Source: Candidatus Thorarchaeota archaeon MP11T_1 (lineage in GTDB: Archaea; Asgardarchaeota; Thorarchaeia; Thorarchaeales; Thorarchaeaceae). From it: DNA of 25,086 nucleotides. The stretch covers positions 1 through 25,086 of the forward strand of contig PJET01000120.1 of the NCBI GenBank assembly GCA_002825515.1, written 5' to 3'. Position numbers and translations under genes: made by a program. How positions within the stretch are numbered: position 1 is the first letter of the stretch; each line of letters starts with the position of its first letter. Positions 1 to 7,502 of the stretch are shown here, one piece after another. The notes under the pieces are model-generated. The model saw only the letters and a list, made by a program, of their open reading frames with translations. It was not told where the DNA came from and did not search any database.

Positions 1-202
1 TGAAGAACCTGAAACAAATATTCTATTCTTGGGTTTGGAAAACCTTTCAATCAGTCAGATGAAGCTCGCGGAGGAGTTGGCTAAGGAGAACATCAAGGTC
101 TACGGTGGATATGGTGTTAGAACAAGAATGGTCCTGAACAGGATGGTGGACCGTGAGGATATTGAAAGGATAGTGACCGCGCTAGAGCGAGTACTCAAAT
201 AA
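1..202 (+). CDS. C-terminal end of a threonine aldolase-like PLP enzyme (5' partial)
   Basis: An open frame enters from the left edge (first full codon at 2) and stops with TAA at 200-202, leaving 66 residues. The end has the order seen at the C-terminus of low-specificity threonine aldolases and related beta-eliminating lyases: a 'TNILFLGL' strand, a helix 'MKLAEELAKENIKVYGG', then 'RTRMVLNRMVDREDIERIV'. This corresponds to the family's TNI(V)-type strand and its R-(x)n-H/R-x-D-v-s-x-e-D-I segment. Such enzymes cleave threonine or allo-threonine to glycine and acetaldehyde with pyridoxal phosphate. The PLP lysine and most of the fold lie outside the window, so the substrate cannot be judged. 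The gene converges on the TPR gene at 217-492 and shares a hairpin with it. Confidence 0.6.
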   Translation, partial: EEPETNILFLGLENLSISQMKLAEELAKENIKVYGGYGVRTRMVLNRMVDREDIERIVTALERVLK

Positions 203-231
203 GAAGAAGATTGTGTCTACAATCGCTTCTT
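201..231. terminator. Bidirectional hairpin between convergent genes
   Basis: Bases 201-206 pair with 226-231 and 209-214 pair with 219-224, giving two 6-bp helices around a small internal loop and a GTCT tetraloop. The hairpin starts in the stop codon of the aldolase-like gene and covers the stop codon of the minus-strand TPR gene. Pyrimidine-rich stretches follow it on both strands. It probably serves as a shared terminator or mRNA 3' end, an inference from position and shape. Confidence 0.5.
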
Positions 232-492
232 TGCATCTTCAATCATTTTTGATATATGGTCGTTCCATGTTGGTTCTAGTTGACGTGCTTTTTCAGCGCA
301 ACCAATGCACTCACCATATTTCTCCATTCGATATAGAAGTCGACTTTTATAGAACCATGCATGAGCATATGTTTCGCTCATCTCTATAGCTTTGTCATAT
401 GATTCAAGCGCATCTTGATACTGTCCATTAGCCTCATAATCCCGGGCTTTCTTGTAGTAATCGTAACGTGTCCTTAATTTATTCTTAGACAC
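217..492 (-). CDS. Small stand-alone two-TPR protein
   Basis: This 91-residue cytoplasmic protein has no signal peptide or membrane segment. It consists almost entirely of two tetratricopeptide repeats, about residues 11-44 and 45-78, with the usual G-x-Y-x-x-A-L-x-x-Y-x-x-A pattern ('GQYQDALESYDKAIE') and 'AWFYKSRLLYRMEKY'. TPRs bind other proteins, so an adaptor role is likely, but the partner is unknown. The start is GTG at 492, supported by AGGAGG ten bases upstream. It lies 82 bp downstream of the methylmalonyl-CoA operon on the same strand, so it could be read through from it or have its own promoter. A clear paralog of the same length and ungapped alignment is at 6668-6934. Confidence 0.8.
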   Translation of the reverse strand: MSKNKLRTRYDYYKKARDYEANGQYQDALESYDKAIEMSETYAHAWFYKSRLLYRMEKYGECIGCAEKARQLEPTWNDHISKMIEDAKKRL

Positions 493-574
493 TTCCTACT
501 AACCTCCTAAGTGCAATGCTATAGGGAAAATAATCAGATAAATTTTGCACATTTTCGCACAGGCGTTGATAAAT

Positions 575-982
575 TCAAGATGGCGCTTCACAGAGTTCCA
601 TAAGAACTCCGCCAGATGATTTTGGATGAATGAAAGCTACACGCATATTATGAGCTCCAATTCTTGGTTCGTTATCAATCAGCTGTGCACCAGCTTCATG
701 ATGCCTTGCAAGAGCTGCGTTAATATCATCCACCTTTAGAGCGATATGATGAATACCACCACCCCTCTTTTCGAGGAACTTGGCAATCGGACTATCATCT
801 GCTGTTGGTTCGAGAAGCTCAATCTGGCTCTCACCAATTTTGAGAAAGGCAACGCGGACTTTCTGCTCCTCCACCTCTTCTGAGCCAGTATATTCTAGAC
901 CTAGAACATCCTTGTAAAAACCCAGCCACTTCTCTATACTCTCCACTGCTATTCCGATATGGTCAATCTTCTCTACTGACAT
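575..982 (-). CDS. mce: Methylmalonyl-CoA epimerase
   Basis: This 135-residue VOC-fold (glyoxalase superfamily) enzyme interconverts (R)- and (S)-methylmalonyl-CoA in the cytoplasm. That joins propionyl-CoA carboxylation, or its reverse, to the mutase. The family's metal-site residues are visible: H8 in 'IDHIGIAV', the acidic/amide position in 'SQIELLEP' (residues 52-59), H79 in 'GIHHIALKV', and E129 in 'GVLMELCE'. The length is normal for archaeal and bacterial single-domain epimerases. ATG at 982 follows AGGGG nine bases away, within the 15-bp gap after the mutase stop. It is the last gene of the mcmA2-meaB-mcmA1-mce operon, and that context makes the assignment firm. Confidence 0.93.
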   Translation of the reverse strand: MSVEKIDHIGIAVESIEKWLGFYKDVLGLEYTGSEEVEEQKVRVAFLKIGESQIELLEPTADDSPIAKFLEKRGGGIHHIALKVDDINAALARHHEAGAQLIDNEPRIGAHNMRVAFIHPKSSGGVLMELCEAPS

Positions 983-997
983 GACTTTTTTCCCCTA

Positions 998-2668
998 TCA
1001 TAGAATATCTGGTGCCTTGTATTCACCAAAGATCTCTCTTAATACTCCACATATTTCGCCTAATGTGGCATACCTCTTCACAGCATCAATGATTGAGGGC
1101 ATGAGATTCGTATCACTGTTTGCTGAAGCTCGCAAGACATTAAGAGCGTGCAAAACCTGTTCTTCATTTCTCGCAGACCGGATTTTCTTCAGTTCAGCTA
1201 GTTGCTCCCTCTCAGCCTCAGGATTAATACGTAGGTAGTCAAATTGAGGTTCTTCATCCACTGTGAATTTGTTTACACCAACAACGATTCGCTTCGTTTC
1301 GTCAATATTCTTTTGAAACAGATACGCGGCTTCATGTATCTCACGCTGAATGAATCCCTTCTCGATTGCGATTGGAGCTCCACCCATGTCATCAATCTTT
1401 TGAATGTACTCCATCGCTTTCTCTTCTATCTCATTTGTGAGGCTCTCAATATAGTAAGACCCTGCTAGCGGATCGATGGTATCTCCAACACCTGATTCAT
1501 ACGCAATTATTTGCTGAGTTCGAAGGGCGATTTGGACTGATTCTTTTGTGGGAAGAGATAGTGCCTCATCTCTGGAGTTCGTATGCAGTGATTGGGTTCC
1601 TCCAAGAACAGCCTGCAGAGCCTGAAGTGCAACTCGAACAACATTATTGTCTGGTTGCTGCGCTGTCAGGGTGCATCCAGCAGTCTGGGTGTGAAAACGC
1701 ATTCTGCACGAATCATCATCCTTTGCTTTGAAACGTTCACGCATGATTCTAGCCCATAGTCTTCGCGCAGCTCTGAATTTGCATATTTCCTCTAGGAAAT
1801 CACTATGCGAGCCAAAGAAGAATGACAATCGCGATGCAAAATCATCAACATCCAATCCAACATCAATGGCAGCTTGGACATATGCGATGCCATCAGCTAA
1901 TGTAAATGCAACTTCTTGTACTGCGGTTGAGCCAGCCTCTCGGATGTGATATCCAGAGATAGAGATAGTATTCCAGAGAGGCATATTTTGACTACAAAAC
2001 TTGAAAATATCAGTAATGAGCCTCATAGATGGCTTAGGCGGGAAAATGTAGGTACCTCGGGCGATATACTCTTTGAGGATATCATTCTGAATAGTTCCAC
2101 GTAGTTTATCCATGGATACTCCTTGTTTCTCAGCCACAACGATGTACATAGCCAATAGGACTGAAGCAGGGGCATTGATCGTCATCGAGGTGCTAACCTT
2201 GTCAAGGGGTATTCCCTCGAACAGAACCTCCATGTCTGCGAGTGAATCTATTGCTACGCCCACTTTTCCTACCTCACCCTCAGCTAGTGAATCATCGGAG
2301 TCATAACCAATTTGCGTGGGAAGGTCAAAGGCGATTGAGAGACCTGTTTGTCCTTGTTCCAATAGGAAGTGAAACCGCTGGTTTGTCTCTCGGGCAGTAG
2401 CGAATCCGCTGTACTGCCGCATAGTCCAAAAACGTCCTCTATATCCGGTGGGCTGGACCCCACGGGTAAAAGGATATTCACCTGGAAAGCCTAGGTCTTT
2501 TTCATAGTTCAGGTCTTTCAAATCCAGAGGAGAATATAGACGGTTTAGTGGGAGTCCAGAGATAGTCATGAAATTCTTCTCGCGTTCAGGATACCTCTTG
2601 ATTGTCTTAGATAATGTTTCATTCTCCCACCTCTCTATAGAGTCACGTAGCTTTGAGTCATCATCCAT
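998..2668 (-). CDS. mcmA1: Methylmalonyl-CoA mutase, large catalytic subunit
   Basis: This is the 556-residue TIM-barrel subunit of B12-dependent methylmalonyl-CoA mutase. It lacks a B12 domain, which is encoded separately by mcmA2. It rearranges (R)-methylmalonyl-CoA to succinyl-CoA. The signature '[17 protein letters not shown]' is present. Residues Y86, R204 and H241 align with Tyr89, Arg207 and His244 of the Propionibacterium enzyme. Tyr and Arg here indicate methylmalonyl-CoA rather than isobutyryl-CoA, where Phe and Gln are expected. One oddity is Gly75, where the family usually has Met ('PTMYRGR' becomes 'PTGYRGR'). I start at ATG 2668 because GGTGA lies five bases before it. A GTG at 2677 would extend it by three residues, sit inside that SD and overlap meaB. 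The meaB stop is five bases upstream. Confidence 0.95.
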   Translation of the reverse strand: MDDDSKLRDSIERWENETLSKTIKRYPEREKNFMTISGLPLNRLYSPLDLKDLNYEKDLGFPGEYPFTRGVQPTGYRGRFWTMRQYSGFATARETNQRFHFLLEQGQTGLSIAFDLPTQIGYDSDDSLAEGEVGKVGVAIDSLADMEVLFEGIPLDKVSTSMTINAPASVLLAMYIVVAEKQGVSMDKLRGTIQNDILKEYIARGTYIFPPKPSMRLITDIFKFCSQNMPLWNTISISGYHIREAGSTAVQEVAFTLADGIAYVQAAIDVGLDVDDFASRLSFFFGSHSDFLEEICKFRAARRLWARIMRERFKAKDDDSCRMRFHTQTAGCTLTAQQPDNNVVRVALQALQAVLGGTQSLHTNSRDEALSLPTKESVQIALRTQQIIAYESGVGDTIDPLAGSYYIESLTNEIEEKAMEYIQKIDDMGGAPIAIEKGFIQREIHEAAYLFQKNIDETKRIVVGVNKFTVDEEPQFDYLRINPEAEREQLAELKKIRSARNEEQVLHALNVLRASANSDTNLMPSIIDAVKRYATLGEICGVLREIFGEYKAPDIL

Positions 2669-2673
2669 CTTAC

Positions 2674-3633
2674 TCACCTACTCTCACTAAACAAGAACTC
2701 TGCTATCAACCGTTCAGCTACTGTGTAAGGGTCCTGTTTTCGGGATGCGATTTTCTTGATTGCAGCCTCATATTCTGGCCGACCCTCAAGCTTCTGATAT
2801 AACTCTCGAGTGAGTTTATATCGCATTAACTCCTGAAGTTCATCACGACTTCGTTTCAATCCTTTCTGTTCAAGCTGGCCACTATCTTTCAAAAATTGAT
2901 GATGTTCTAAGATCTTTTCAGTAAGCTCAAAAACACCCTCGCCAGTCCTAGAGTTTGTGAGCAAGACAGGCGGCCGCCATACTTTTTCACGAGGGTCGAT
3001 GTCTAGCATAGCATTGATTTCTGTGACTTTCTTATCTGCGCCAGGAAGGTCCATCTTGTTTACAACGAAAATATCAGCTATCTCCATGATGCCAGCTTTG
3101 ATTGCTTGGATATCATCCCCACTACCAGGAACATCAGTGACAATCACAGTATGAGAGACATCAATAATTTCAACTTCTGATTGTCCTGCACCAACGGTTT
3201 CTACAAAGATGATGTCTTTTCCAAATGCATCTATAGCTCGCACAGCATCAGAGGTTGCCCTTGCTAATCCCCCAAGATGTCCACGAGTCCCCATACTACG
3301 AACATAGACTTCCTTGTCTAGACTGTGCTCCTGCATTCGAATTCTGTCGCCTAGAAGTGCACCTCCAGTGAAAGGACTTGAGGGATCGACACACACTATT
3401 CCTATCGTTTTCTCGCGTTTCCGAAACTCTGTTGTTAGCTTCGTGACCAGTGAGCTTTTACCAGAACCTGGAGGTCCAGTAACACCGATAATGTGTGCTC
3501 TACCAGTGTGCTTGTAGAGTTGGCTTAGAGCCTCTGTAGCTTCGAGATCTTCATTTTCAATAAGAGAAATGAGACGAGCTAGTTCTCTTCTCTTGCCATT
3601 CAGCACTCCCTTGACGATTTCAGCCACTGACAA
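2674..3633 (-). CDS. meaB: MeaB/ArgK-family G-protein chaperone of methylmalonyl-CoA mutase
   Basis: This 319-residue cytoplasmic GTPase of the G3E/SIMIBI class loads and protects the cobalamin cofactor of the mutase. The Walker A loop 'GPPGSGKSS' is at residues 53-61, the base-2 region '[17 protein letters not shown]' follows at 81-97, and the switch segment '[11 protein letters not shown]' is at 143-153. '[20 protein letters not shown]' is at 168-187 and the G4 motif 'NKMD' at 192-195. The C-terminal helices match the family's dimerisation arm. TTG at 3633 is taken as the start because GAGGA lies about eight bases before it; GTG two codons later is a weaker choice. It sits between the two mutase subunit genes, with 24 bp to mcmA2 and five bp to mcmA1, as expected for co-expression. 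Confidence 0.93.
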   Translation of the reverse strand: MSVAEIVKGVLNGKRRELARLISLIENEDLEATEALSQLYKHTGRAHIIGVTGPPGSGKSSLVTKLTTEFRKREKTIGIVCVDPSSPFTGGALLGDRIRMQEHSLDKEVYVRSMGTRGHLGGLARATSDAVRAIDAFGKDIIFVETVGAGQSEVEIIDVSHTVIVTDVPGSGDDIQAIKAGIMEIADIFVVNKMDLPGADKKVTEINAMLDIDPREKVWRPPVLLTNSRTGEGVFELTEKILEHHQFLKDSGQLEQKGLKRSRDELQELMRYKLTRELYQKLEGRPEYEAAIKKIASRKQDPYTVAERLIAEFLFSESR

Positions 3634-3657
3634 AGCTAGTTCCTCATATTACAGGAG

Positions 3658-4059
3658 TTAGAGCTTGACGTTTGCCTTGATGTACTCAACAATCTCATCT
3701 AGTGGAGTTCCGGGACCAAAAACGGCTGCGATGCCAGCCTTTTTCAATTCAGGAATATCATCCTCCGGAATTATTCCTCCACCAACAACAAGGATGTCTT
3801 CAATGCCCTCCTTTTTCAAAAGCTCCATGATTTTAGGGAACAGAGCATTATGAGCTCCACTTAGAATACTGAGTCCAATGCAATGCACACCTTCATCGAG
3901 GGCTGCATTAACAATCATCTCAGGAGTCTGTCGGAGACCTGTGTATATGACCTCCATTCCTGCATCACGAAGTGCTCGGGCAACAATCTTTGCACCTCTG
4001 TCATGTCCATCAAGGCCTGGTTTTGCTACAAGTACACGAATCTTCTTGGACGAACTCAA
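3658..4059 (-). CDS. mcmA2: Methylmalonyl-CoA mutase, small B12-binding subunit
   Basis: This 133-residue protein is a stand-alone Rossmann-like cobalamin-binding domain. The DxHxxG motif is D17-x-H19-x-x-G22 in '[10 protein letters not shown]'; the histidine becomes the lower axial ligand of cobalt. The following '[10 protein letters not shown]' and '[11 protein letters not shown]' match the SxL and GG motifs that hold the nucleotide tail. It partners the large subunit at 998-2668, as in other archaeal split mutases. TTG at 4059 is preceded by GAGGTGG with about five bases of spacing. It is the first gene of the operon, and a TATA box about 45 bp upstream gives it its own promoter. Confidence 0.95.
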   Translation of the reverse strand: MSSSKKIRVLVAKPGLDGHDRGAKIVARALRDAGMEVIYTGLRQTPEMIVNAALDEGVHCIGLSILSGAHNALFPKIMELLKKEGIEDILVVGGGIIPEDDIPELKKAGIAAVFGPGTPLDEIVEYIKANVKL

Positions 4060-4104
4060 GAACCCACCTCAAGTTGATGATTCGTCTGGAGATGAACTTG
4101 GGAG

Positions 4105-4114
4105 TGATATAAAG
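4105..4114 (-). promoter_or_regulatory. TATA box of the methylmalonyl-CoA operon
   Basis: On the minus strand the sequence is CTTTATATCA, close to the archaeal TATA consensus. It is 45-55 bp before the mcmA2 start. Initiation about 25 bp downstream would give a leader near 25 nt containing the GAGGTGG ribosome site. It lies in the 73-bp gap after the membrane winged-helix gene. Confidence 0.6.
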
Positions 4115-4132
4115 TCGTTGATTTTGAGTACT

Positions 4133-5137
4133 TCAATCCTCCATGATATGGACAACGTTTTCACGACCTTCACGGAATCTTCGAACAATACCTCGCTCTT
4201 CTAGGTTATTTAGAATTAAGCTAACTTTAGCCTGTGACATGTCAAACTCGGTATACAGGTCCTTCTGAGGACAAGATCCTCCCTTCCTTTGAATGACATC
4301 TAAGACTTCTCTTTCTTCAGAGGTGATACCAACGAACTTGACAGTGCCAATTCGTCTGAGCCGTTGGTATAATTTTGGACCACCTAGAGTGAGAATAATC
4401 CCACCTATAACACCGAGAACTGCGATCAATATGGATTCTACTAGAAATGAGCCTAAAGGTCCGGATTGAAGATTTGAAAACTGATACTTTATGATGAAAG
4501 CTCTCTCTTGTCCAACTTGAAGTGATTCGATATACCAGACAAATGCAATCGACGAACCGTCTGTATAGTTTGAATTAGCAGCAGGGAATAATGGTACAAC
4601 AGACTCTCGGGATAGTAAAGCATCTTGAGGAAGAACCGCAATGAATGTGAAATTGGAAAAATCTACAAGTGGACGGACATAGAAAACAAAGGTTTCTAGG
4701 TATTTACTCAAATCGAAGCTAAGTTCCCTGTCCTGCTGAAAATCTGTCGCTTCAACCTCTAACTCAACCCACACTGATTCATTTTCTTGAAGAGGGGAGC
4801 TAAGAAAGACAATAACTTCAGTATATCGGTTCTGAAGTTCAGAGCTGGAAGTGGTTGAAGTGCCATTTGCTTGAGAGTTAATAATTTCAACATCCAGCGA
4901 GTCAATTCTGAATGATAAGGATGTGATACCTGAAGATCCCTGATTGGTTGCTCTAGCACGAATATTTAGTGTCGTAACCTTGTCCAGCGACATGATAGCT
5001 TTTATTTCAACAGGGTCGAGTTTCACATCCTGCAGCTGTGCAAGCTGCACATCCCCCTGAACTGGAAAGACTACCATGGCTGTGAAAATAAGAACAACCA
5101 TTGCAAGCGCTATTCGTCGCACTTCTTCACACCACAT
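4133..5137 (-). CDS. Membrane-anchored protein with cytoplasmic winged-helix domain
   Basis: This 334-residue protein has an N-terminal hydrophobic segment (residues 9-27, likely a signal peptide or first membrane helix). A beta-rich, sequon-containing region of about 200 residues follows and is probably outside the cell. A clear membrane helix lies at 231-252, followed by basic 'KLYQRLRRIG'. The cytoplasmic C-terminal winged helix-turn-helix is at about 270-334, with 'SEEREVLDVIQRKGGSCPQ' and 'SQAKVSLILNNLEERGIV'. The layout matches the archaeal membrane-associated regulator group (COG2512-like), thought to couple an outside signal to transcription. No regulated gene is known from the sequence; candidates are the mcm operon just downstream and the Met/His-rich secreted protein upstream. 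ATG at 5137 has no strong SD. Confidence 0.75.
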   Translation of the reverse strand: MWCEEVRRIALAMVVLIFTAMVVFPVQGDVQLAQLQDVKLDPVEIKAIMSLDKVTTLNIRARATNQGSSGITSLSFRIDSLDVEIINSQANGTSTTSSSELQNRYTEVIVFLSSPLQENESVWVELEVEATDFQQDRELSFDLSKYLETFVFYVRPLVDFSNFTFIAVLPQDALLSRESVVPLFPAANSNYTDGSSIAFVWYIESLQVGQERAFIIKYQFSNLQSGPLGSFLVESILIAVLGVIGGIILTLGGPKLYQRLRRIGTVKFVGITSEEREVLDVIQRKGGSCPQKDLYTEFDMSQAKVSLILNNLEERGIVRRFREGRENVVHIMED

Positions 5138-5215
5138 TCTATTGAAATTATTTCGCCTTTAACTATCGCGTCAGATTTAACTCATTGATAAGACTTCTTT
5201 TAGGGTTTAATTGGT

Positions 5216-5239
5216 GGGTAGTGGCAATGACCACTACCC
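5216..5239 (-). terminator. Terminator hairpin after the Met/His-rich protein gene
   Basis: A perfect 9-bp stem GGGTAGTGG/CCACTACCC with a six-base loop starts 17 bp after the stop codon at 5257. On the minus strand it is followed by an A/T-rich stretch. It separates the secreted-protein gene from the winged-helix gene on the same strand, so these two are probably not one transcript. Confidence 0.6.
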
Positions 5240-5256
5240 TGGGTTTCACGAGAGAT

Positions 5257-6435
5257 CTATTTTTTCCGGATTAGAACGACGAGTATTGCAACTAGTGCGA
5301 TTCCACCAATGCCAGCAATAAGGACAAAGTCAATTGGAGTTCCAGTTGAAGGAACTCCCTCGGGATAGAGACCTATTGATGGATCGTGTAAGAGTGTACC
5401 ATCGTCAAAATATGGATATGCCAGATATACAGCAATACCATCACCTCTAGGGACATAGGATACTCCAACATCGACAGCCTCGGTTTCACCACCAGGCCAT
5501 GTGATTACTGCAGTGTCCAGCCAGCTGAAGAATCCCTGAGCAACATTAGTGTCATAGTCTATAAAGTCCATTCTCTGGCATTCAGTTCCACTCATACTTT
5601 CGAAACGTGTTTCGTTTCCACCAGTTGTGGTCCAATTCATATCTGAGTCAATTGAAACGTTGCGAAAACGTTCACGGGTTTCCATTCTGTGATGATGAAG
5701 GTTTTGAGTGCCAGTGGCTTCATTCTCTTTTTGAATAGTCTGAATAGCAACACTTGAGTTTTCACTACTGAATGGGAAATTACCGATTTCAATATCCATT
5801 TTCAACTCAGATCTTCCAGCAACTGTATAATTGAAATGGACTCCGTTGTCAGCTGATACCGTTCCAGTATAATCTTCAAGATAGATGTGCGCCCAAATCT
5901 GTAGTGTGACATCTGAGAATCTCTCAATATCACTCATTCCATGATGACCGGCCATCGGCTTTCCGCTCATCATGGAGTCTTTCACACCAGCCTTTGTATA
6001 CTTCAACCATACTTCTGTGATGACATCGCCATCCATGATTTCCCCAGTTGAGATTGTCCACTCGAACGCAGAGAGTGGAGCAAAGTAGAGGGATTCATTT
6101 CTCTGATAAGCCCCATCATCGTTCAGGTCTTCAAACTCAATTAGCATCACATAATTTGTTGAAAAACGGGCACGTGCACCGGTTTCATCTGAAGTGTACC
6201 AGAAATGAAACAATGGCGTGTCTCCGTTCGCCATGATTGTGATGATATCAGTATTTATCCAAACTGATCCATCGTTAGTTATGGAATGGTCAGGCATTCC
6301 GGGCATGGGTCTATCCATTGGCCGATCCATTCCATTTCCATACATGGCTGTAGCAGTTGTTGTCATTGTTCCTAGAAGAGCTACCATCAGGAACAGTCCA
6401 ATCATCATCCTGCGCATATTATTCAATTTATTCAC
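5257..6435 (-). CDS. Secreted, C-terminally anchored Met/His-rich protein
   Basis: I do not recognise the family. The 392-residue frame starts with a signal peptide (hydrophobic residues 11-30, ending 'TTTATA'). The mature N-terminus is crowded with Met and Pro: M31, M36, M40, M44, M47 and H50. Further clusters are 'SMMSGKPMAGHHGMSD' at 154-169 and 'LHHHRME' at 247-253. Such Met/His clusters are typical of copper- or silver-binding extracytoplasmic proteins, but metal binding is an inference. 'DLNDDGAY' (103-110) resembles a calcium loop. The C-terminus is 'STGTPIDF', a hydrophobic helix (371-388) and RKK, so the protein is membrane-anchored. The start is GTG 6435 or, perhaps better, ATG 6417, which gives a shorter signal peptide. 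A terminator follows and a TATA box precedes it. Confidence 0.75.
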   Translation of the reverse strand: MNKLNNMRRMMIGLFLMVALLGTMTTTATAMYGNGMDRPMDRPMPGMPDHSITNDGSVWINTDIITIMANGDTPLFHFWYTSDETGARARFSTNYVMLIEFEDLNDDGAYQRNESLYFAPLSAFEWTISTGEIMDGDVITEVWLKYTKAGVKDSMMSGKPMAGHHGMSDIERFSDVTLQIWAHIYLEDYTGTVSADNGVHFNYTVAGRSELKMDIEIGNFPFSSENSSVAIQTIQKENEATGTQNLHHHRMETRERFRNVSIDSDMNWTTTGGNETRFESMSGTECQRMDFIDYDTNVAQGFFSWLDTAVITWPGGETEAVDVGVSYVPRGDGIAVYLAYPYFDDGTLLHDPSIGLYPEGVPSTGTPIDFVLIAGIGGIALVAILVVLIRKK

Positions 6436-6458
6436 CTAACCAAGGCCAACTGGTTTGC

Positions 6459-6467
6459 ATATATAAT
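6459..6467 (-). promoter_or_regulatory. TATA-like box upstream of the Met/His-rich protein gene
   Basis: ATATATAAT on the plus strand reads ATTATATAT on the minus strand. It lies 24-32 bp before the GTG at 6435. Initiation about 25 bp downstream would fall almost on that GTG. The mRNA would then be leaderless from GTG, or carry a short AGGTG-containing leader for ATG 6417. Confidence 0.4.
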
Positions 6468-6667
6468 GACAATTTTGTGGAAAAGAAAAAACGTAATAGA
6501 ATCAAGCTTATGAGAAGAGTTTTACTAGATTGAAACTTTATGGATACTTCTAAGACTTTGTAGAGTCATTATAATATAGACAAGCATATCAGATAGGTGC
6601 TATAGGCACACTCCACAGTTATTAGGCTTCAGAACATGAATGACCTGAGAAAGGGGAATTAATCGAA

Positions 6668-6934
6668 ATGTCTGCAGAGATACACGAGAGAACTCAGTTT
6701 GATTGGTTTAGCGTTGCTCGCGTACATGAAACAAGGGGTGAGTATGAGGATGCTTTGAAAGCCTACGAGGAATCTGTTAAGCTTGATAGTAGCTACGCAA
6801 AAGCATGGTTCCACAAAGCAAAACTTCACTACAAACTAAATCAAAAGAAAGAAGCAAAAGAATGTGTGAAGCGAGTCCTAGAATTGGAACCGGATTGGGA
6901 GAAATACATCGAGAAGTATATGCCTGATTTGTAA
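6668..6934 (+). CDS. Small stand-alone two-TPR protein, paralog of 217-492
   Basis: This 88-residue soluble protein is made of two TPR units, about residues 12-44 and 45-78, with 'GEYEDALKAYEESVKLDSSY' and 'AKAWFHKAKLHYKLNQ'. It aligns without gaps over about 70 residues to the TPR protein at 217-492, with roughly a third of positions identical by eye. Shared blocks include 'AWF-x-K' and 'LEP-x-W'. It presumably binds a protein partner, which is unknown. ATG at 6668 follows AAAGGGG eleven bases upstream. The 232-bp upstream intergenic region contains a TATAATATA stretch near 6568-6578, which would give a leader of about 65 nt. It converges on the helical orphan at 6955-7413. Confidence 0.78.
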   Translation: MSAEIHERTQFDWFSVARVHETRGEYEDALKAYEESVKLDSSYAKAWFHKAKLHYKLNQKKEAKECVKRVLELEPDWEKYIEKYMPDL

Positions 6935-6954
6935 GTGGAGTCTTGGAGAAGAGT

Positions 6955-7413
6955 TCATTTTAGTGCCGCAGATGAGTCGGGATATAGAAGGACGTACACA
7001 GCTTGATTCAGAGTGAGGATCTTCCTATTCACCCACTCCATAACCATCTTTACATTGTCTTCCGATGAAATTCGAGTAAGTGCTGCTATTGTGGCGTCCT
7101 TGCACTGAGGCATTCCTAGTAGCTCCTCGATGGTCTGAACGAGAATCATCTGTCGTACATCAGGAGTCGTTTTGGTTAGCCAATAAAGCACATTTTTCCT
7201 AGCATCAGCACCTATATTTGATGCTGCTGCAGCCTCTTTGAGAGCGTTAGAAATCTCAGAAACAGCTGTACCATCTTTGAGATCAGTGAGCTCATTCTGG
7301 ATAATTGTGACAATAGCTTCTGTATTCTCTGGATCGTGGCTCAGAATATCAATAAGGTCAGATCGAGCTTGGGCAGGGCCACTTTGGTCTTTGTCATCAC
7401 TCAAAGTTCTCAT
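6955..7413 (-). CDS. Hypothetical helical (HEAT-like?) protein
   Basis: I do not recognise this 152-residue protein. It has no signal peptide, cysteine pairs or membrane helix, and looks all-helical with amphipathic stretches such as 'SDLIDILSHDPENTEAIVTI' and 'TIAALTRISSEDNVKMVMEW'. Short helical hairpins of this kind recall HEAT or similar repeats, so a scaffold role is possible, but this is only an impression. ATG at 7413 has AAGGAG nearly touching it. The TTG at codon 4 would have better spacing (about ten bases), so the start may be three residues later. An AGTTTATACC box 70 bp upstream may be its promoter. The HAD gene upstream on the same strand ends 89 bp away. Confidence 0.6.
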   Translation of the reverse strand: MRTLSDDKDQSGPAQARSDLIDILSHDPENTEAIVTIIQNELTDLKDGTAVSEISNALKEAAAASNIGADARKNVLYWLTKTTPDVRQMILVQTIEELLGMPQCKDATIAALTRISSEDNVKMVMEWVNRKILTLNQAVYVLLYPDSSAALK

Positions 7414-7480
7414 TCTCCTTCCAATATTCAGTGGTGTGCTGCATGGAACTCTTTGTGGTGGTTAATATGTTTGTTGCGTT

Positions 7481-7490
7481 GGTATAAACT
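7481..7490 (-). promoter_or_regulatory. TATA-like box upstream of the helical orphan
   Basis: The minus strand reads AGTTTATACC, 68-77 bp before the ATG at 7413. A start about 25 bp downstream would give a leader of about 45 nt ending in AAGGAG. The position just after the HAD stop codon suggests independent transcription. Confidence 0.35.
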
Positions 7491-7502
7491 TCCCAGAATT
7501 TT

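Noticed and set aside
6436..6667. Possible small RNA gene in the 232-bp divergent region
   Set aside because: Only TATA-like stretches and a tiny GTGC/GCAC hairpin are visible; no stable structure or terminator supports an RNA gene.
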